Below are positions 7,358-16,417 of a stretch of DNA of 24,715 bases, piece by piece (the first letter of the stretch is position 1; each line of letters starts with the position of its first letter). The notes under the pieces were generated by a model. It searched no databases. It worked only from the letters and a program-made list of their open reading frames with translations, and had not been told where the DNA came from. This stretch comes from SLLW01 sp964388615. GTDB taxonomy: Bacteria > Bacteroidota > Rhodothermia > Balneolales > Natronogracilivirgulaceae. The stretch lies in assembly GCA_964388615.1 (NCBI GenBank), contig CAYMBG010000032.1, positions 1 through 24,715 of the forward strand. The letters run 5' to 3'. The position numbers were made by a program, and so were the translations under genes.

Positions 7358-8979
7358 CGTTTCTCCTCGGTGTTTTTGTTTTCAAAATTGGAAACAAGAT
7401 TTGGAGTAATACCATAAATCTTCTGAGTCCAGTTGGGTAATTGCTCATCCTGTGCATTATTGGCGATGGTTTCAGCTCGGGTTCGTGTATCCTCTAACAA
7501 ATGGTCAACCTGAGCTTCTGAATACTTTGTAAAATCGGTAGGACGAATCCCGATCCAAACGATAAAAACCATTAATGGTAATAGTACGGTAATTTCGCGG
7601 GCGTTGATATCGGTCAACTTGTTGTTTTCCTCATTGGTTATGGGGCCGAACATGACTCTCTGAAACATCCATAGCATATAGGCAGCTGCAAGAATGACCC
7701 CCAGAGCACCAATGACGGCATACCAATAGGAACCAAGCAGTTCCGAATTGAAGGTACCGACCAGAATTAAAAATTCACCCACGAAACCATTCAAACCCGG
7801 CAGGCCAATAGATGCCAGTGTGGCTATCATGAACATTACGGTAAATACCGGCATTTTTTTCGCAATACCGCCAAAGTCCGATATCATACGGGTATGACGT
7901 CGTTCATAGATCATCCCAACAATGATAAACAGCGCCCCGGTTGACAAGCCGTGATTAACCATTTGAATAACTGCTCCTTGAGCACCAATGGTATTAAATG
8001 CAAACATCCCGAGCACCACAAATCCAAGATGGCTGATCGAGGAATAGGCTATAAGTTTTTTAACATCCTTTTGTACCATGGCCACCAACGCACCATAGAT
8101 GATACCAATCACGCCGAGTACAGCAAAGAGCGGTGCGAACGTAATGGCAGCATTTGGGAAAAGCGGAATCAAATAGCGCAAAACCGCATATGTACCCATT
8201 TTAAGAGCTATAGCCGCGAGTACCACAGAGCCGGCAGTGGGTGCCTCGGTGTGGGCAAGAGGCAACCAGCTATGGAACGGAAATATGGGAACCTTGATGC
8301 AAAAAGCGAATCCGAAAGCAAAAAACAGCCAGGTTTGCTCAACAAGCCCGAGTTGGAAGGCAGGGCTTGTCAGTAGCCTCATATCGGTTGTAAACACTCC
8401 TTGATTGACCATATTACCTGCGGCATAACCCACATAGAGCAGTGCTACAAGTAAGAGCAGGAATCCAACCAGCGTATAAATAAAAAATTTGACCGTGGCA
8501 TGTATCCGGTCAGCCCCTCCCCAAACACCAATAAGGAAAAACATTGGTATCTGTGTGAGCTCAAAAAATACATAGAACATAAAAAGGTCCATCGCTGCAA
8601 ACACTCCTAATGATCCGGTTTGAAGGATCAACAGCATGGAATAAAAACCGGCCACGTGTTTTTTTGCAGAACTCCAGGCTGATAACACCACAATCGGAGC
8701 CATAAAGGTAGTCAGCATGAACAACAACAAGCTGATACCATCCAGGCCCATCATGTATTTCACATCCCAGTCGGCCACTAATGGTTCGCTGACTGTCAGA
8801 TACTGTACACTTCCTGTTGTCGAAATATCAAACTGAAGCAATAGCGGAATGGAGAGGATAAAAGTTAACGTGGTAACCAAAAGGCTTGTCCACCTAACCC
8901 ATTCATCCTGTCTTATTACCAGCAATAGCAGTGCTCCCAAAAGGGGCAGGTATATGACAATATTTAGCAGTAATTCCAT
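7354..8979 (-). CDS. nuoM: NADH-quinone oxidoreductase subunit M
   Basis: Antiporter-like proton-pumping subunit of complex I. The 541 residues are rich in transmembrane helices. Pumping residues are in place: Glu140 in FFELTQIPMFFLIGVWG, Lys229 in IKVPIFPFHSWLPLAHTEAPT and Glu402 in GFVGEFLIL. The last roughly 60 residues form a hydrophilic tail rich in Glu, Asn and Lys. It starts 17 bases after nuoL and overlaps the dehydratase gene by four bases. Confidence 0.97.
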   Translation of the reverse strand: MELLLNIVIYLPLLGALLLLVIRQDEWVRWTSLLVTTLTFILSIPLLLQFDISTTGSVQYLTVSEPLVADWDVKYMMGLDGISLLLFMLTTFMAPIVVLSAWSSAKKHVAGFYSMLLILQTGSLGVFAAMDLFMFYVFFELTQIPMFFLIGVWGGADRIHATVKFFIYTLVGFLLLLVALLYVGYAAGNMVNQGVFTTDMRLLTSPAFQLGLVEQTWLFFAFGFAFCIKVPIFPFHSWLPLAHTEAPTAGSVVLAAIALKMGTYAVLRYLIPLFPNAAITFAPLFAVLGVIGIIYGALVAMVQKDVKKLIAYSSISHLGFVVLGMFAFNTIGAQGAVIQMVNHGLSTGALFIIVGMIYERRHTRMISDFGGIAKKMPVFTVMFMIATLASIGLPGLNGFVGEFLILVGTFNSELLGSYWYAVIGALGVILAAAYMLWMFQRVMFGPITNEENNKLTDINAREITVLLPLMVFIVWIGIRPTDFTKYSEAQVDHLLEDTRTRAETIANNAQDEQLPNWTQKIYGITPNLVSNFENKNTEEKR

Positions 8980-8996
8980 TTATACAGAATTGATAA

Positions 8997-11015
8997 TTAT
9001 CGAAACAGTAACAAAAACATGACAACAATAACCCCCAGTACAATTGCATAAGCATAGGTTTGTACCAGGCCGGTTTGAAAGAAACGAAGAACACTTCCGA
9101 AAAACCGAACAACAATTGCTGTCAGATTAACAAAACCATCTATGATTTTTACATCAAAAACAGCAAGAACGCGATCTGAAAAGCGCACTACAGGCCTGAC
9201 GATTCCTCCTTCGTATATTTCATCCAACAGGTATTTTTCATTCCAGACTTGATAAAGTGCTCCAAATTTTAAAGCGATACGCTTATCCTGGCTTTCGGGG
9301 TCATTATCACTATAAAGCATGTAAGCCACGAATACACCGACAAGTGCGATTACAACAGATCCAAACAGCAGCATCCATTCAACCTGTTTGCTCAATATGA
9401 GGTCGGCATCCATTGTGACGTTGCCCAGCCAGTTGGAAAGCAAATTGACATCCGCCGTGCCCGTAAAAGTTGCAACAACAAAGTTGGGAATACCGATAAA
9501 CCCGCCTATGATGGCCAATACTGCCAAAACCCAGAGCACGGAAGTCATGGTAAACGGACTTTCATGCAGATACTTATTGGAACCTGCGGCCTCTTTTACT
9601 TTTTTCGGAAGCCTGAACGTTCCATGAAATATTCCCAAAGTGAGTCTGAACATATAAAAAGCAGTCAGGAATGCCGTGATGAGAGCAATAACCCATAGTC
9701 CGATGTAAACTGGGCCATATGCACCTGTCCCGGCATTAAAAGTCATTACCAGGATCTCATCCTTTGAGAAAAAGCCTGCGAGGGGTGGAATTCCGGCAAT
9801 CGCAATAGTGGCTATCAAAAAAGTTTTATACGTGGCCGGCAAGTAGGCTTTCAAGCCGCCCATAAAGCGCATATCCTGGGGGTCGAAATCTACGTGCTTT
9901 CCCTCTTCATGCAATTTGTGTTCGGCATGATGCATGGCATGTATAACCGACCCGGAACCCAAAAACAAGCAAGCCTTGAAAAAGGCATGGGTCACGACAT
10001 GGAACATCGCGGCAACAAAAGCTCCGGAGCCAAGTGCCAGAAACATAAATCCAAGCTGGGAGATTGTAGAATAGGCCAGTACAGCTTTAATATCATAACG
10101 CGTTAGTGCTATGGTTGCCGCAACAATGGCCGTAAACGCTCCAATAACAGCAACAAAAAGCATTAACTCTGCGGAGAGCATGAAGAAAGGAGACAAGCGC
10201 GATATGACATAGACACCAGCCGTAACCATGGTAGCAGCATGGATCAATGCAGACACTGAAGTAGGCCCTGCCATTGCATCCGGGAGCCAGACAAACAAGG
10301 GAATTTGTGCACTTTTACCAGTAGCACCAATCAGAATAAGCAGACCGATTATAAAAACCTGATCCGTACTGAAAAGAGCCGTTCCAGACAGGATATCGTC
10401 AAATGTAAGTGAGCCGACTACCTGGAAAATCATGAACATGGCGATCAAAAAAGCGAAATCTCCAACTCTGTTATACAAGAACGCTTTTTTAGCGGCATCG
10501 GATTTGGACATATCGGTATACCAAAATCCAATCAGCAGATAGGAGCACAGACCGACACCTTCCCAGCCGAGAAACAGAAGGAGCATATTGTCGGCCAGAA
10601 CCAGATTCAGCATTGCAAATATGAAGAGATTCATGAAAGCAAAAAACTTCCAGTATCCGGCGTCCCCTGCCATGTAACCGATAGAATAAAAATGGATCAG
10701 TGAACCGACTCCTGTCACTACAAGAGTCATAAGCAGCGATAATTGATCAAGTCGATACCCGATATCTGTACTGAAATGATCTGCCTGAATCCAGGTAAAA
10801 AGACTGATACTCGCACTCTCGCTGTCCGTTTGCATGACAACAAACAGATAGACCGCCAGCAAGAAGGGAAGAAACACGGAGATGTTCGCGATAAACCCGA
10901 TAATATTTTTCATTCCCCGGTAAGATTCCGAAGCCAGCCCTGCTATTCCGTTAATCAAAAAGCCGACAAGCGGAATAAGCACGATCCAGGGTACGAGATG
11001 AACGTATGAGTCCAT
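8997..11015 (-). CDS. nuoL: NADH-quinone oxidoreductase subunit L
   Basis: Distal antiporter-like subunit of complex I, which also carries the long lateral helix along the membrane arm. The 672 residues include Glu152 in FLGWEGVGLCSYLLIGFW, Lys234 in GATGKSAQIPLFVWLPDAM and Lys418 in GFFSKDEIL, matching the pumping residues of the family. A polar loop rich in His and Glu lies at about 361-380, and the C-terminus ends in hydrophobic helices as expected. It lies 103 bases after nuoK, by far the widest gap in the operon, and that gap holds a hairpin. Confidence 0.97.
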   Translation of the reverse strand: MDSYVHLVPWIVLIPLVGFLINGIAGLASESYRGMKNIIGFIANISVFLPFLLAVYLFVVMQTDSESASISLFTWIQADHFSTDIGYRLDQLSLLMTLVVTGVGSLIHFYSIGYMAGDAGYWKFFAFMNLFIFAMLNLVLADNMLLLFLGWEGVGLCSYLLIGFWYTDMSKSDAAKKAFLYNRVGDFAFLIAMFMIFQVVGSLTFDDILSGTALFSTDQVFIIGLLILIGATGKSAQIPLFVWLPDAMAGPTSVSALIHAATMVTAGVYVISRLSPFFMLSAELMLFVAVIGAFTAIVAATIALTRYDIKAVLAYSTISQLGFMFLALGSGAFVAAMFHVVTHAFFKACLFLGSGSVIHAMHHAEHKLHEEGKHVDFDPQDMRFMGGLKAYLPATYKTFLIATIAIAGIPPLAGFFSKDEILVMTFNAGTGAYGPVYIGLWVIALITAFLTAFYMFRLTLGIFHGTFRLPKKVKEAAGSNKYLHESPFTMTSVLWVLAVLAIIGGFIGIPNFVVATFTGTADVNLLSNWLGNVTMDADLILSKQVEWMLLFGSVVIALVGVFVAYMLYSDNDPESQDKRIALKFGALYQVWNEKYLLDEIYEGGIVRPVVRFSDRVLAVFDVKIIDGFVNLTAIVVRFFGSVLRFFQTGLVQTYAYAIVLGVIVVMFLLLFR

Positions 11016-11071
11016 GAAATTAAGCTGTTACCAGTTTGTTAAAAATTTGCAATTTGCTTTATGAAATAAAA

Positions 11072-11109
11072 ATCGCCCACTGTATGTGGACCATTCATTA
11101 CAAGGCGAT
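11072..11109 (-). promoter_or_regulatory. Hairpin with T-rich tail between nuoK and nuoL, possible attenuator or processing site
   Basis: On the minus strand ATCGCC (11104-11109) can pair with GGCGAT (11072-11077), and inside it CCAC/GTGG (11086-11089 with 11077-11080) forms a small second stem. The two share base 11077. TTTTATTT follows directly. It looks like a weak terminator placed inside an operon. Confidence 0.4.
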
Positions 11110-11118
11110 CCCGGCTCA

Positions 11119-11421
11119 TCACCATCGCAACAAGTTGATTTTGGTAATGTCAACACTGAGGTATTTACGGTAAATGGCTATTATAATAGCAAGTCCCACG
11201 GCTGCTTCTGCGGCTGCCACGCAAAGTGAAAAGAACACCAGTATTTGACCGTGAACATCACCCCATTGAGCACTGAAAGAAACAAGAGTAAGATTTACGG
11301 CGTTTAGCATGAGCTCAGCTGACATAAACATGACAATGGCGTTCTTGCGGGTGAGGACACCAATAACCCCAATGGTAAACAGGACCGCTGATAAACCGAG
11401 AAACCAATCTATCTCTATCAT
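11119..11421 (-). CDS. nuoK: NADH-quinone oxidoreductase subunit K
   Basis: Small three-helix membrane subunit of complex I at the junction of proton paths. At 100 residues it has the standard length. Glu36 in MFMSAELMLNAVNL and Glu72 in CVAAAEAAVGLAI are the two conserved membrane glutamates, at the same positions as in E. coli. It abuts the nuoJ stop with no spacer. Confidence 0.97.
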   Translation of the reverse strand: MIEIDWFLGLSAVLFTIGVIGVLTRKNAIVMFMSAELMLNAVNLTLVSFSAQWGDVHGQILVFFSLCVAAAEAAVGLAIIIAIYRKYLSVDITKINLLRW

Positions 11422-11931
11422 TTATTTTTCAGTGTATTTTTGTTGCGCGATTAAAATGGCTCCCACTATAGCTGCTGTAAGCAAAATAGCGGTTACAAGC
11501 ACGGGCAGCATGTAGGTGGTGAACATGGCATCACCTAAAGCCTCAACCGTTCCTACCTGCTCCATATCCGGTGATATGACAGGCAGTGTTCCGGTTGCAC
11601 CGGCAATGGCATAAATCAGTTGTGAAAAAACAATAACACCCAGTAGAAAGGCCAATGTGTGCTTGATGCTGAACCGACGTGACATGTGTTCCTCGTTGCT
11701 AAGGTTAAGCAACATAATCACAAATAAAAAGAGTACCATTATAGCGCCGGCATAAATCAACACTTGAACGACTGCGAGAAACTGGGCTTTGAGCAATAAA
11801 AAGATTGCTGCAACAGATATCAGATTCAGTACAAGGAAAAGGGCGCTATTTACCGTATCCTTGCTCAAAATCATCGCCAGGGCTGATGCTACGGCCAGTG
11901 TCGCGAAAAGTATAAAGAAGTAAATTTCCAT
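11422..11931 (-). CDS. nuoJ: NADH-quinone oxidoreductase subunit J
   Basis: Membrane subunit of complex I near the quinone-reaction module, whose third helix carries a pi-bulge. The 169 residues contain VQVLIYAGAIMVLFLFVIML with the conserved Tyr, and five hydrophobic segments. First gene of the local operon: upstream is a divergent MoxR gene, not nuoI or nuoH, so the other complex I genes must be elsewhere. Confidence 0.96.
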   Translation of the reverse strand: MEIYFFILFATLAVASALAMILSKDTVNSALFLVLNLISVAAIFLLLKAQFLAVVQVLIYAGAIMVLFLFVIMLLNLSNEEHMSRRFSIKHTLAFLLGVIVFSQLIYAIAGATGTLPVISPDMEQVGTVEALGDAMFTTYMLPVLVTAILLTAAIVGAILIAQQKYTEK

Positions 11932-11958
11932 GGGTTACTAGAATTGAAAATGAGCCGT

Positions 11959-11987
11959 AAGGTAGCTAAAAATCTTTCTGTCTTCAA
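11959..11987 (-). promoter_or_regulatory. Candidate promoter for nuoJ-N
   Basis: Minus strand TTGAAG (11982-11987), 17-base spacer, TACCTT (11959-11964). The match to the E. coli consensus is modest (4/6 and 3/6), but the -10 resembles the one proposed upstream of rpsF. Initiation near 11952 leaves a leader of about 20 bases. The remaining divergent region up to 12190 shows no other clear signal. Confidence 0.35.
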
Positions 11988-12190
11988 CCATATTGCGATA
12001 AAAAAATAGCTCAGAAAGAATAAACCGACAACAGGAAATATGCGAAAGCCATAACATCAACTCCGGTAGCCCCGGTTAATGCTTCCGTTGTTTTTTTTAT
12101 TAAATTCCGGAATTAAATGAAAAGAAGTTCATTTTTCATTTCAGAATTCTATCATTTCATCTCTTAGTTATTTTCAAAACCGGATTATTC

Positions 12191-13189
12191 ATGAATCATC
12201 ATTCAGACATGCAGGCCCTGACAGAGAAAATTGAACAATCAAGTTCGTTTATTGCTGATGTCCACAAGGAACTTGAAAAAGTAATTATTGGCCAGAAAAA
12301 CATGGTTGATCTCCTTTTGACCGGTATACTTGCGAATGGGCATATCTTACTGGAAGGAGTACCCGGGCTTGCAAAAACCCTTACTGTTTCGAGTCTCGCG
12401 AAGGTTATTGATACAGGCTTTCAGCGAATACAATTTACTCCGGACTTGCTGCCCGCCGACGTCATAGGGACTTTAATATTCAACCAGAAAACCGGTGATT
12501 TCTCAGTAAAAAAAGGACCCATTTTTTCCAATATTATACTGGCTGACGAAATCAATCGATCTCCCGCAAAAGTTCAAAGCGCTCTACTTGAGGCTATGCA
12601 AGAACGCCAGGTAACAATCGGGGAAGAAACTTTTTTGCTGGATGATCCATTCCTGGTGCTGGCAACTCAAAATCCCATTGAACAAGAGGGGACCTACCCG
12701 TTACCGGAAGCCCAGATTGACCGATTCATGCTTAAAATCAAAATTGACTATCCAACTGATCAGGAGGAGTTGGAAATCATGAGACGTATGGCAAGAACCA
12801 GTAAACCATTATCACTAAACCCTGTTGTGAAGCCACAAAAGATCTTCGATGCCAGGAAAATCATTAATGATATATATATGGATGAACGGGTTGAACAATA
12901 TATTATCGATTTGATAATGGCTACCAGAAAGCCCGAACAATTTAATCTATCAAAAATAAGTGGTTGGATAGAATATGGAGCGTCACCAAGGGGGAGTATT
13001 AACTTGAATCTTGCTTCAAGAGCACAAGCTTTTTGCAACCACAGGGCATATGTTACACCGGAAGACATACGCGCTATTGCCTATGACACTCTTCGTCACA
13101 GGATTGTTTTAACATATGAAGCAGAAGCTGAAGAAATAAAAACAGATGATATCATTGAAATTTTATTGAAAAGCATTCAGGTTCCATAA
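12191..13189 (+). CDS. MoxR-family AAA+ ATPase
   Basis: Cytoplasmic AAA+ ATPase of the MoxR family, chaperone-like proteins that often help metal-ion insertion or assembly of VWA-domain complexes. The 332 residues carry Walker A GVPGLAKT (56-63), Walker B NIILADE (114-120), FTPDLLPADVIG (82-93), sensor 1 region VLATQNPIEQEGTYPLPEAQ (156-175) and the arginine-rich DRF segment after it. MoxR genes usually precede DUF58 and VWA genes. Here only about 130 bases follow before the 100-N gap, so any partner is missing or not visible. The gene looks somewhat more AT-rich than its neighbours. No Shine-Dalgarno site is obvious. Family assignment is firm; the substrate is unknown. Confidence 0.93.
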   Translation: MNHHSDMQALTEKIEQSSSFIADVHKELEKVIIGQKNMVDLLLTGILANGHILLEGVPGLAKTLTVSSLAKVIDTGFQRIQFTPDLLPADVIGTLIFNQKTGDFSVKKGPIFSNIILADEINRSPAKVQSALLEAMQERQVTIGEETFLLDDPFLVLATQNPIEQEGTYPLPEAQIDRFMLKIKIDYPTDQEELEIMRRMARTSKPLSLNPVVKPQKIFDARKIINDIYMDERVEQYIIDLIMATRKPEQFNLSKISGWIEYGASPRGSINLNLASRAQAFCNHRAYVTPEDIRAIAYDTLRHRIVLTYEAEAEEIKTDDIIEILLKSIQVP

Positions 13190-13322
13190 TAAGATTGCTA
13201 TAATGACGTTGCATATAATACTATTTATTTTTAAAATTACAGTGTAACGTTTACAAACAAACAAATTAAATTCCAATGAAATTAAAATTTGTACCGCGAA
13301 CAGATGTTCGCATTACCAAAAA

Positions 13323-13422
13323 NNNNNNNNNNNNNNNNNNNNNNNNNNNNNNNNNNNNNNNNNNNNNNNNNNNNNNNNNNNNNNNNNNNNNNNNNNNNNN
13401 NNNNNNNNNNNNNNNNNNNNNN
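13323..13422. other. Assembly gap, 100 N
   Basis: Exactly 100 N, the conventional filler for a scaffold gap of unknown size. It cuts the 3' end of nadA. Any frame read across it is meaningless. Confidence 0.98.
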
Positions 13423-14168
13423 TCCGGATGGGCCACGACAACGGTATCAGGGAATTGTCTCCTGGCATTTTCAATATCTGCAACCGTAAATTTGTCATGA
13501 ACTTCACAACGTCCGTCCCAAATCACCATATCCTCATTACCGCTAAGGTCTTTACCCGGATATATAACGTTTTTACCGGTTTCTATAGCAATATTTTTGG
13601 CCAAAAACTCATCCGGCAGACAAATCACAGAATCACTTTCAAGTTTACTGACAATGTCCGAGGCATTACTTGAGGTACAACACACATCCGTTTCTGCCTT
13701 AACATCCGCATAGGTATTGATGTAGGTAACAACCGGTAATCCGGGATACTTTGACTTGAGTTCGCGCACATCCTGAGCTGTTATACTGGATGCAAGCGAG
13801 CAACCGGCCACCTCGGCCGGCAACAAGACCATACGATCCGGATTCAGGATTTTTGCAGTTTCAGCCATGAAACGTACCCCGCAGAATACAATGCGTTCGG
13901 CATTTGTTTCAGCAGCGATACGAGCCAATCCAAGGGAATCACCAACGTGATCAGGTATGCTGTAAAAAAGAGCGGGCTCCATATAATTGTGCCCCAGAAT
14001 CACAGCGTTTTTCTCTTTTTTAAGACGATTGATCTCGTAGGCTATTTCGGCTTTTACAATAAGCTCGGTTTCCGGGACAATGTTATGCAACACCTTTTTC
14101 AGATGTTCCAGCATTGTAGCGGATGTACCATTTTCAGAAACGTTGTTCATCATATTCCGGGACGACAT
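13423..14168 (-). CDS. nadA: Quinolinate synthase NadA, 3' end lost in assembly gap
   Basis: Cytoplasmic [4Fe-4S] enzyme that condenses iminoaspartate with dihydroxyacetone phosphate to quinolinate in de novo NAD synthesis. The 248 visible residues contain ILGHNYMEPALFY (57-69), GDSLGLA (76-82), the first cluster cysteine in FCGVRFMAETAK (Cys96), AGCSLASS (121-128), the second ligand in the DVCCTSSNAS stretch (161-170), PDEFLAKN (185-192) and VVVAHP where the gap begins. The third cluster cysteine belongs in the missing part. Past the gap the same frame would run to a stop at 13266, but those 18 residues lack a cysteine and the total would be too short. Start taken as ATG 14168; later ATGs at codons 6, 7 and 19 are possible. 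The start lies 13 bases after the rpsA terminator. Confidence 0.93.
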
Positions 14169-14181
14169 GCGTGAGAGCTAC

Positions 14182-14216
14182 AAAAAGGAGTATGACAACC
14201 AGTGCCATACTCCCTT
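14182..14216 (-). terminator. Intrinsic terminator of cmk-rpsA
   Basis: An 11-bp stem with one G-T pair (14206-14216 with 14184-14194) encloses an 11-base loop. On the minus strand it ends in five T (14182-14186). On the plus strand it is followed shortly by six T (from about 14220), so it could stop transcription both ways. Confidence 0.8.
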
Positions 14217-14262
14217 AAGTTTTTTAGACTTTTACCTGCTAACGACACAAGCTGAATGATTG

Positions 14263-16348
14263 TTATTTATCATCGCCACTTGATGATTCGTCTTCCTTTT
14301 TCTGCAGCTTCTCTTTCAAATCTTTCAGACCTGACATTTCGCCCAGGGTTAATGCACCTGAAGCGGGAGATTCGGTCTGGGATTCTTTCTTTTTGCTTTT
14401 GGGCGCACTTTCTTTGGGGACTTCTTTCATCTGCCCTACTTTGTTTTGGCTGATGATAATGCTTTTGTTGTTTTCATCAAATTCCGTAACAACAACTTTG
14501 ATAGAATCCCCTTCTTTGTAGGACTCAGAAAGCGTTTCGCCTTTCTCAGCTTCCCGTGCCGGCATGAAGCCTTCCACACCAAGCGGTAATTTTGCAAATA
14601 CCCCCTTGTCGGTAACTTTCGTGACCGTCGCTTCTACTTCATTACCAACCGCATACTCAACCGCATATTTTTCCCAGGGATTCTCTTCCGTCTGCTTATG
14701 TCCCAGAGAAATTCTTCTGTTATCAAAATCCACAGAGAGTATAACCACCTCCAGTTCTTCGCCTTTGTTTACAATCTCACTGGGATGGTTAACCTTGTCG
14801 GTCCAGCTCATGTCTGAAATGTGAACAAGACCGTCAATACCGGGCTCGAGTTCAACAAAAACGCCAAAGTTTGTCAGGTTTCTGACAACACCTTTATGTT
14901 TGGAACCAACCGGATAGCGATCAAGCAAGTCCTCCCATGGGTCGGATTGCAACTGTTTAACACCAAGAGATACTTTCCTTTCATNNNNNNNNNNGAACGA
15001 CACATTCAATCACCTGGTTTTTCTCAACCAGTTGTGACGGGTGCTTTATATGCTGAGTCCAGGACATTTCACTGATATGAACCAATCCTTCAACACCTTT
15101 CTCCAGCTCTATGAATGCACCATAATCGGCAATTGAAACCACTTTGCCCTGGACTTGAATATTTTCAGGATATTTTTCATCGATCTCATCCCAGGGATGG
15201 GGCTGGAGCTGTTTTAGTCCAAGAGAGATTCTTTTTCGCTCTTCATCAAACTCCAGGACCACGACATTTAAACGCTGATCCAATCGTACAATTTCCGAAG
15301 GATGTTCTACACGTCCCCATTACAGGTCCGTAATGTGAAGCAAACCGTCAACACCGCCAAGGTCAATAAATACTCCAAAGTCGGTGATGTTTTTAACCAC
15401 TCCTTCGAGAATCTGTCCGGGTTCCATGCTGGAAAGGATCTGCTCTCGTTGTTCCTCAAGGTCGGATTCAACAAGTGCCCGGTGGGAAACCACAACATTC
15501 TCGCTGGGCATATTCAGTTTTACCACCATGAATTCCATGGTTTTCCCGACATAGGCGTCAAAGTCGCGAACAGGGCGTACGTCGATCTGTGAGCCGGGAA
15601 GGAACGCATCAATTCCATGTATATCAACTACCATACCGCCTTTTATGCGCCGTTTAATATATCCTTCGATGATTTTTTCGGTATGGTGCGCTTCCTCAAT
15701 TTCCTGCCAGGTTCTCAGCGAATCGGCTTTGCGGCGCGAAAGCACCAACTGGCCATCCCTGTCTTCGACTTTGTCAAGAAATACCTCAACCTCATCGCCT
15801 ACATTCAGGTTCTCAGGTTCCTTAAACTCGTTCAGGGGAACAATACCTTCGGACTTAAAACCGATGTCTACAATTACATATTTTTCATCAAAAGTGAGGA
15901 CGCGACCCGTAACAATTTCTTTTTCTGTGAACGCGGTCAGTGTTCCTTCATACATCTTTACCAATTCACTGAACTGGTCTTCGCTGTATTCTTCGGACGA
16001 CTCCTGCAGTTCCTCTAACTTATAAATTTTCTCACTGACTTCTCCGGTGTAGGCCGGGATATAAGATTCGTCAACAACCTGTTCTTCTTGTTCTGCTGTT
16101 GCTGCTTCTGATTCTGATTCTGAAGATGTTTCCGTTGCAGGTGCTTCGGCATCCTGATCCGACGCATCGGATGTGGAAGCTTCTTCGGATGTTGAGCCTG
16201 CTTGTGTACCTGAAACTTGTTCAGGTTGCTTTTGTTCATCTTCCTGTCCGGTTTCCGGTTTTTCTACGGGTGCTTCTTTTCCGGTTGCAGCAGTTTTACT
16301 CTCAGGGGTTTCCTCTGTTTTCTGATCTCTTTTTAGTTCATCGGTCAT
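14263..16348 (-). CDS. rpsA: Ribosomal protein bS1, interrupted by an in-frame TAA and a 10-N gap
   Basis: RNA-binding 30S protein that brings mRNA to the ribosome. The ATG at 16348 is preceded by AAAGGA. Residues 1-140 are a long acidic extension rich in Glu, Ser, Thr and Ala. Six S1 (OB-fold) repeats follow: about 143-206, 226-290, from 311, and three more further on, marked by GVFIDLGGVDGLLHITDL, GAFIELEKGVEGLVHISEMSW, GVFVELEPGIDGLVHISDMSW and a divergent last repeat with GVFAKLPLGVEGFMPARE. The tail is charged. Codon 343, where the family has Ser before WGRVEHPSEIV, is TAA (15320-15322). The frame is intact on both sides, so one base change (TCA to TAA) explains it. The 10 N at 14985-14994 break the frame again. 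Both look like assembly errors in an essential gene. It follows cmk, the usual arrangement. Confidence 0.93.
14985..14994. other. Assembly gap, 10 N, inside rpsA
   Basis: The frames on either side differ by one base when 10 bases are assumed. About 18 missing bases would restore a normal S1 sequence between ECVV and NERKVSLGVKQL. Confidence 0.95.
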
Positions 16349-16417
16349 TTAGCAATCCTTTGTTTCTGTTAGCCACCTGACTGGTACTCAAATCAGGGGA
16401 TTGGGGTTTATGTTTTT

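Noticed and set aside
12061..12115. CCGG-containing stem followed by eight T upstream of the MoxR gene
   Set aside because: The stem is only 4 bp, the T run is about 18 bases away, and no plus-strand gene lies upstream to be terminated.
13276..13507. Frames on both strands that read through the 100 N
   Set aside because: A frame across unknown sequence of unknown length carries no information. Only the 47 bases before the gap are mentioned, as a possible gene start.
15302..16025. Several overlapping plus-strand frames opposite rpsA
   Set aside because: They mirror the S1 coding frame and encode no domain; the minus strand is clearly the coding one.
16015..16239. Repetitive acidic N-terminal coding region of rpsA as a tandem repeat
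   Set aside because: It is compositional bias (Glu/Ser/Thr/Ala codons), with no regular repeat unit.
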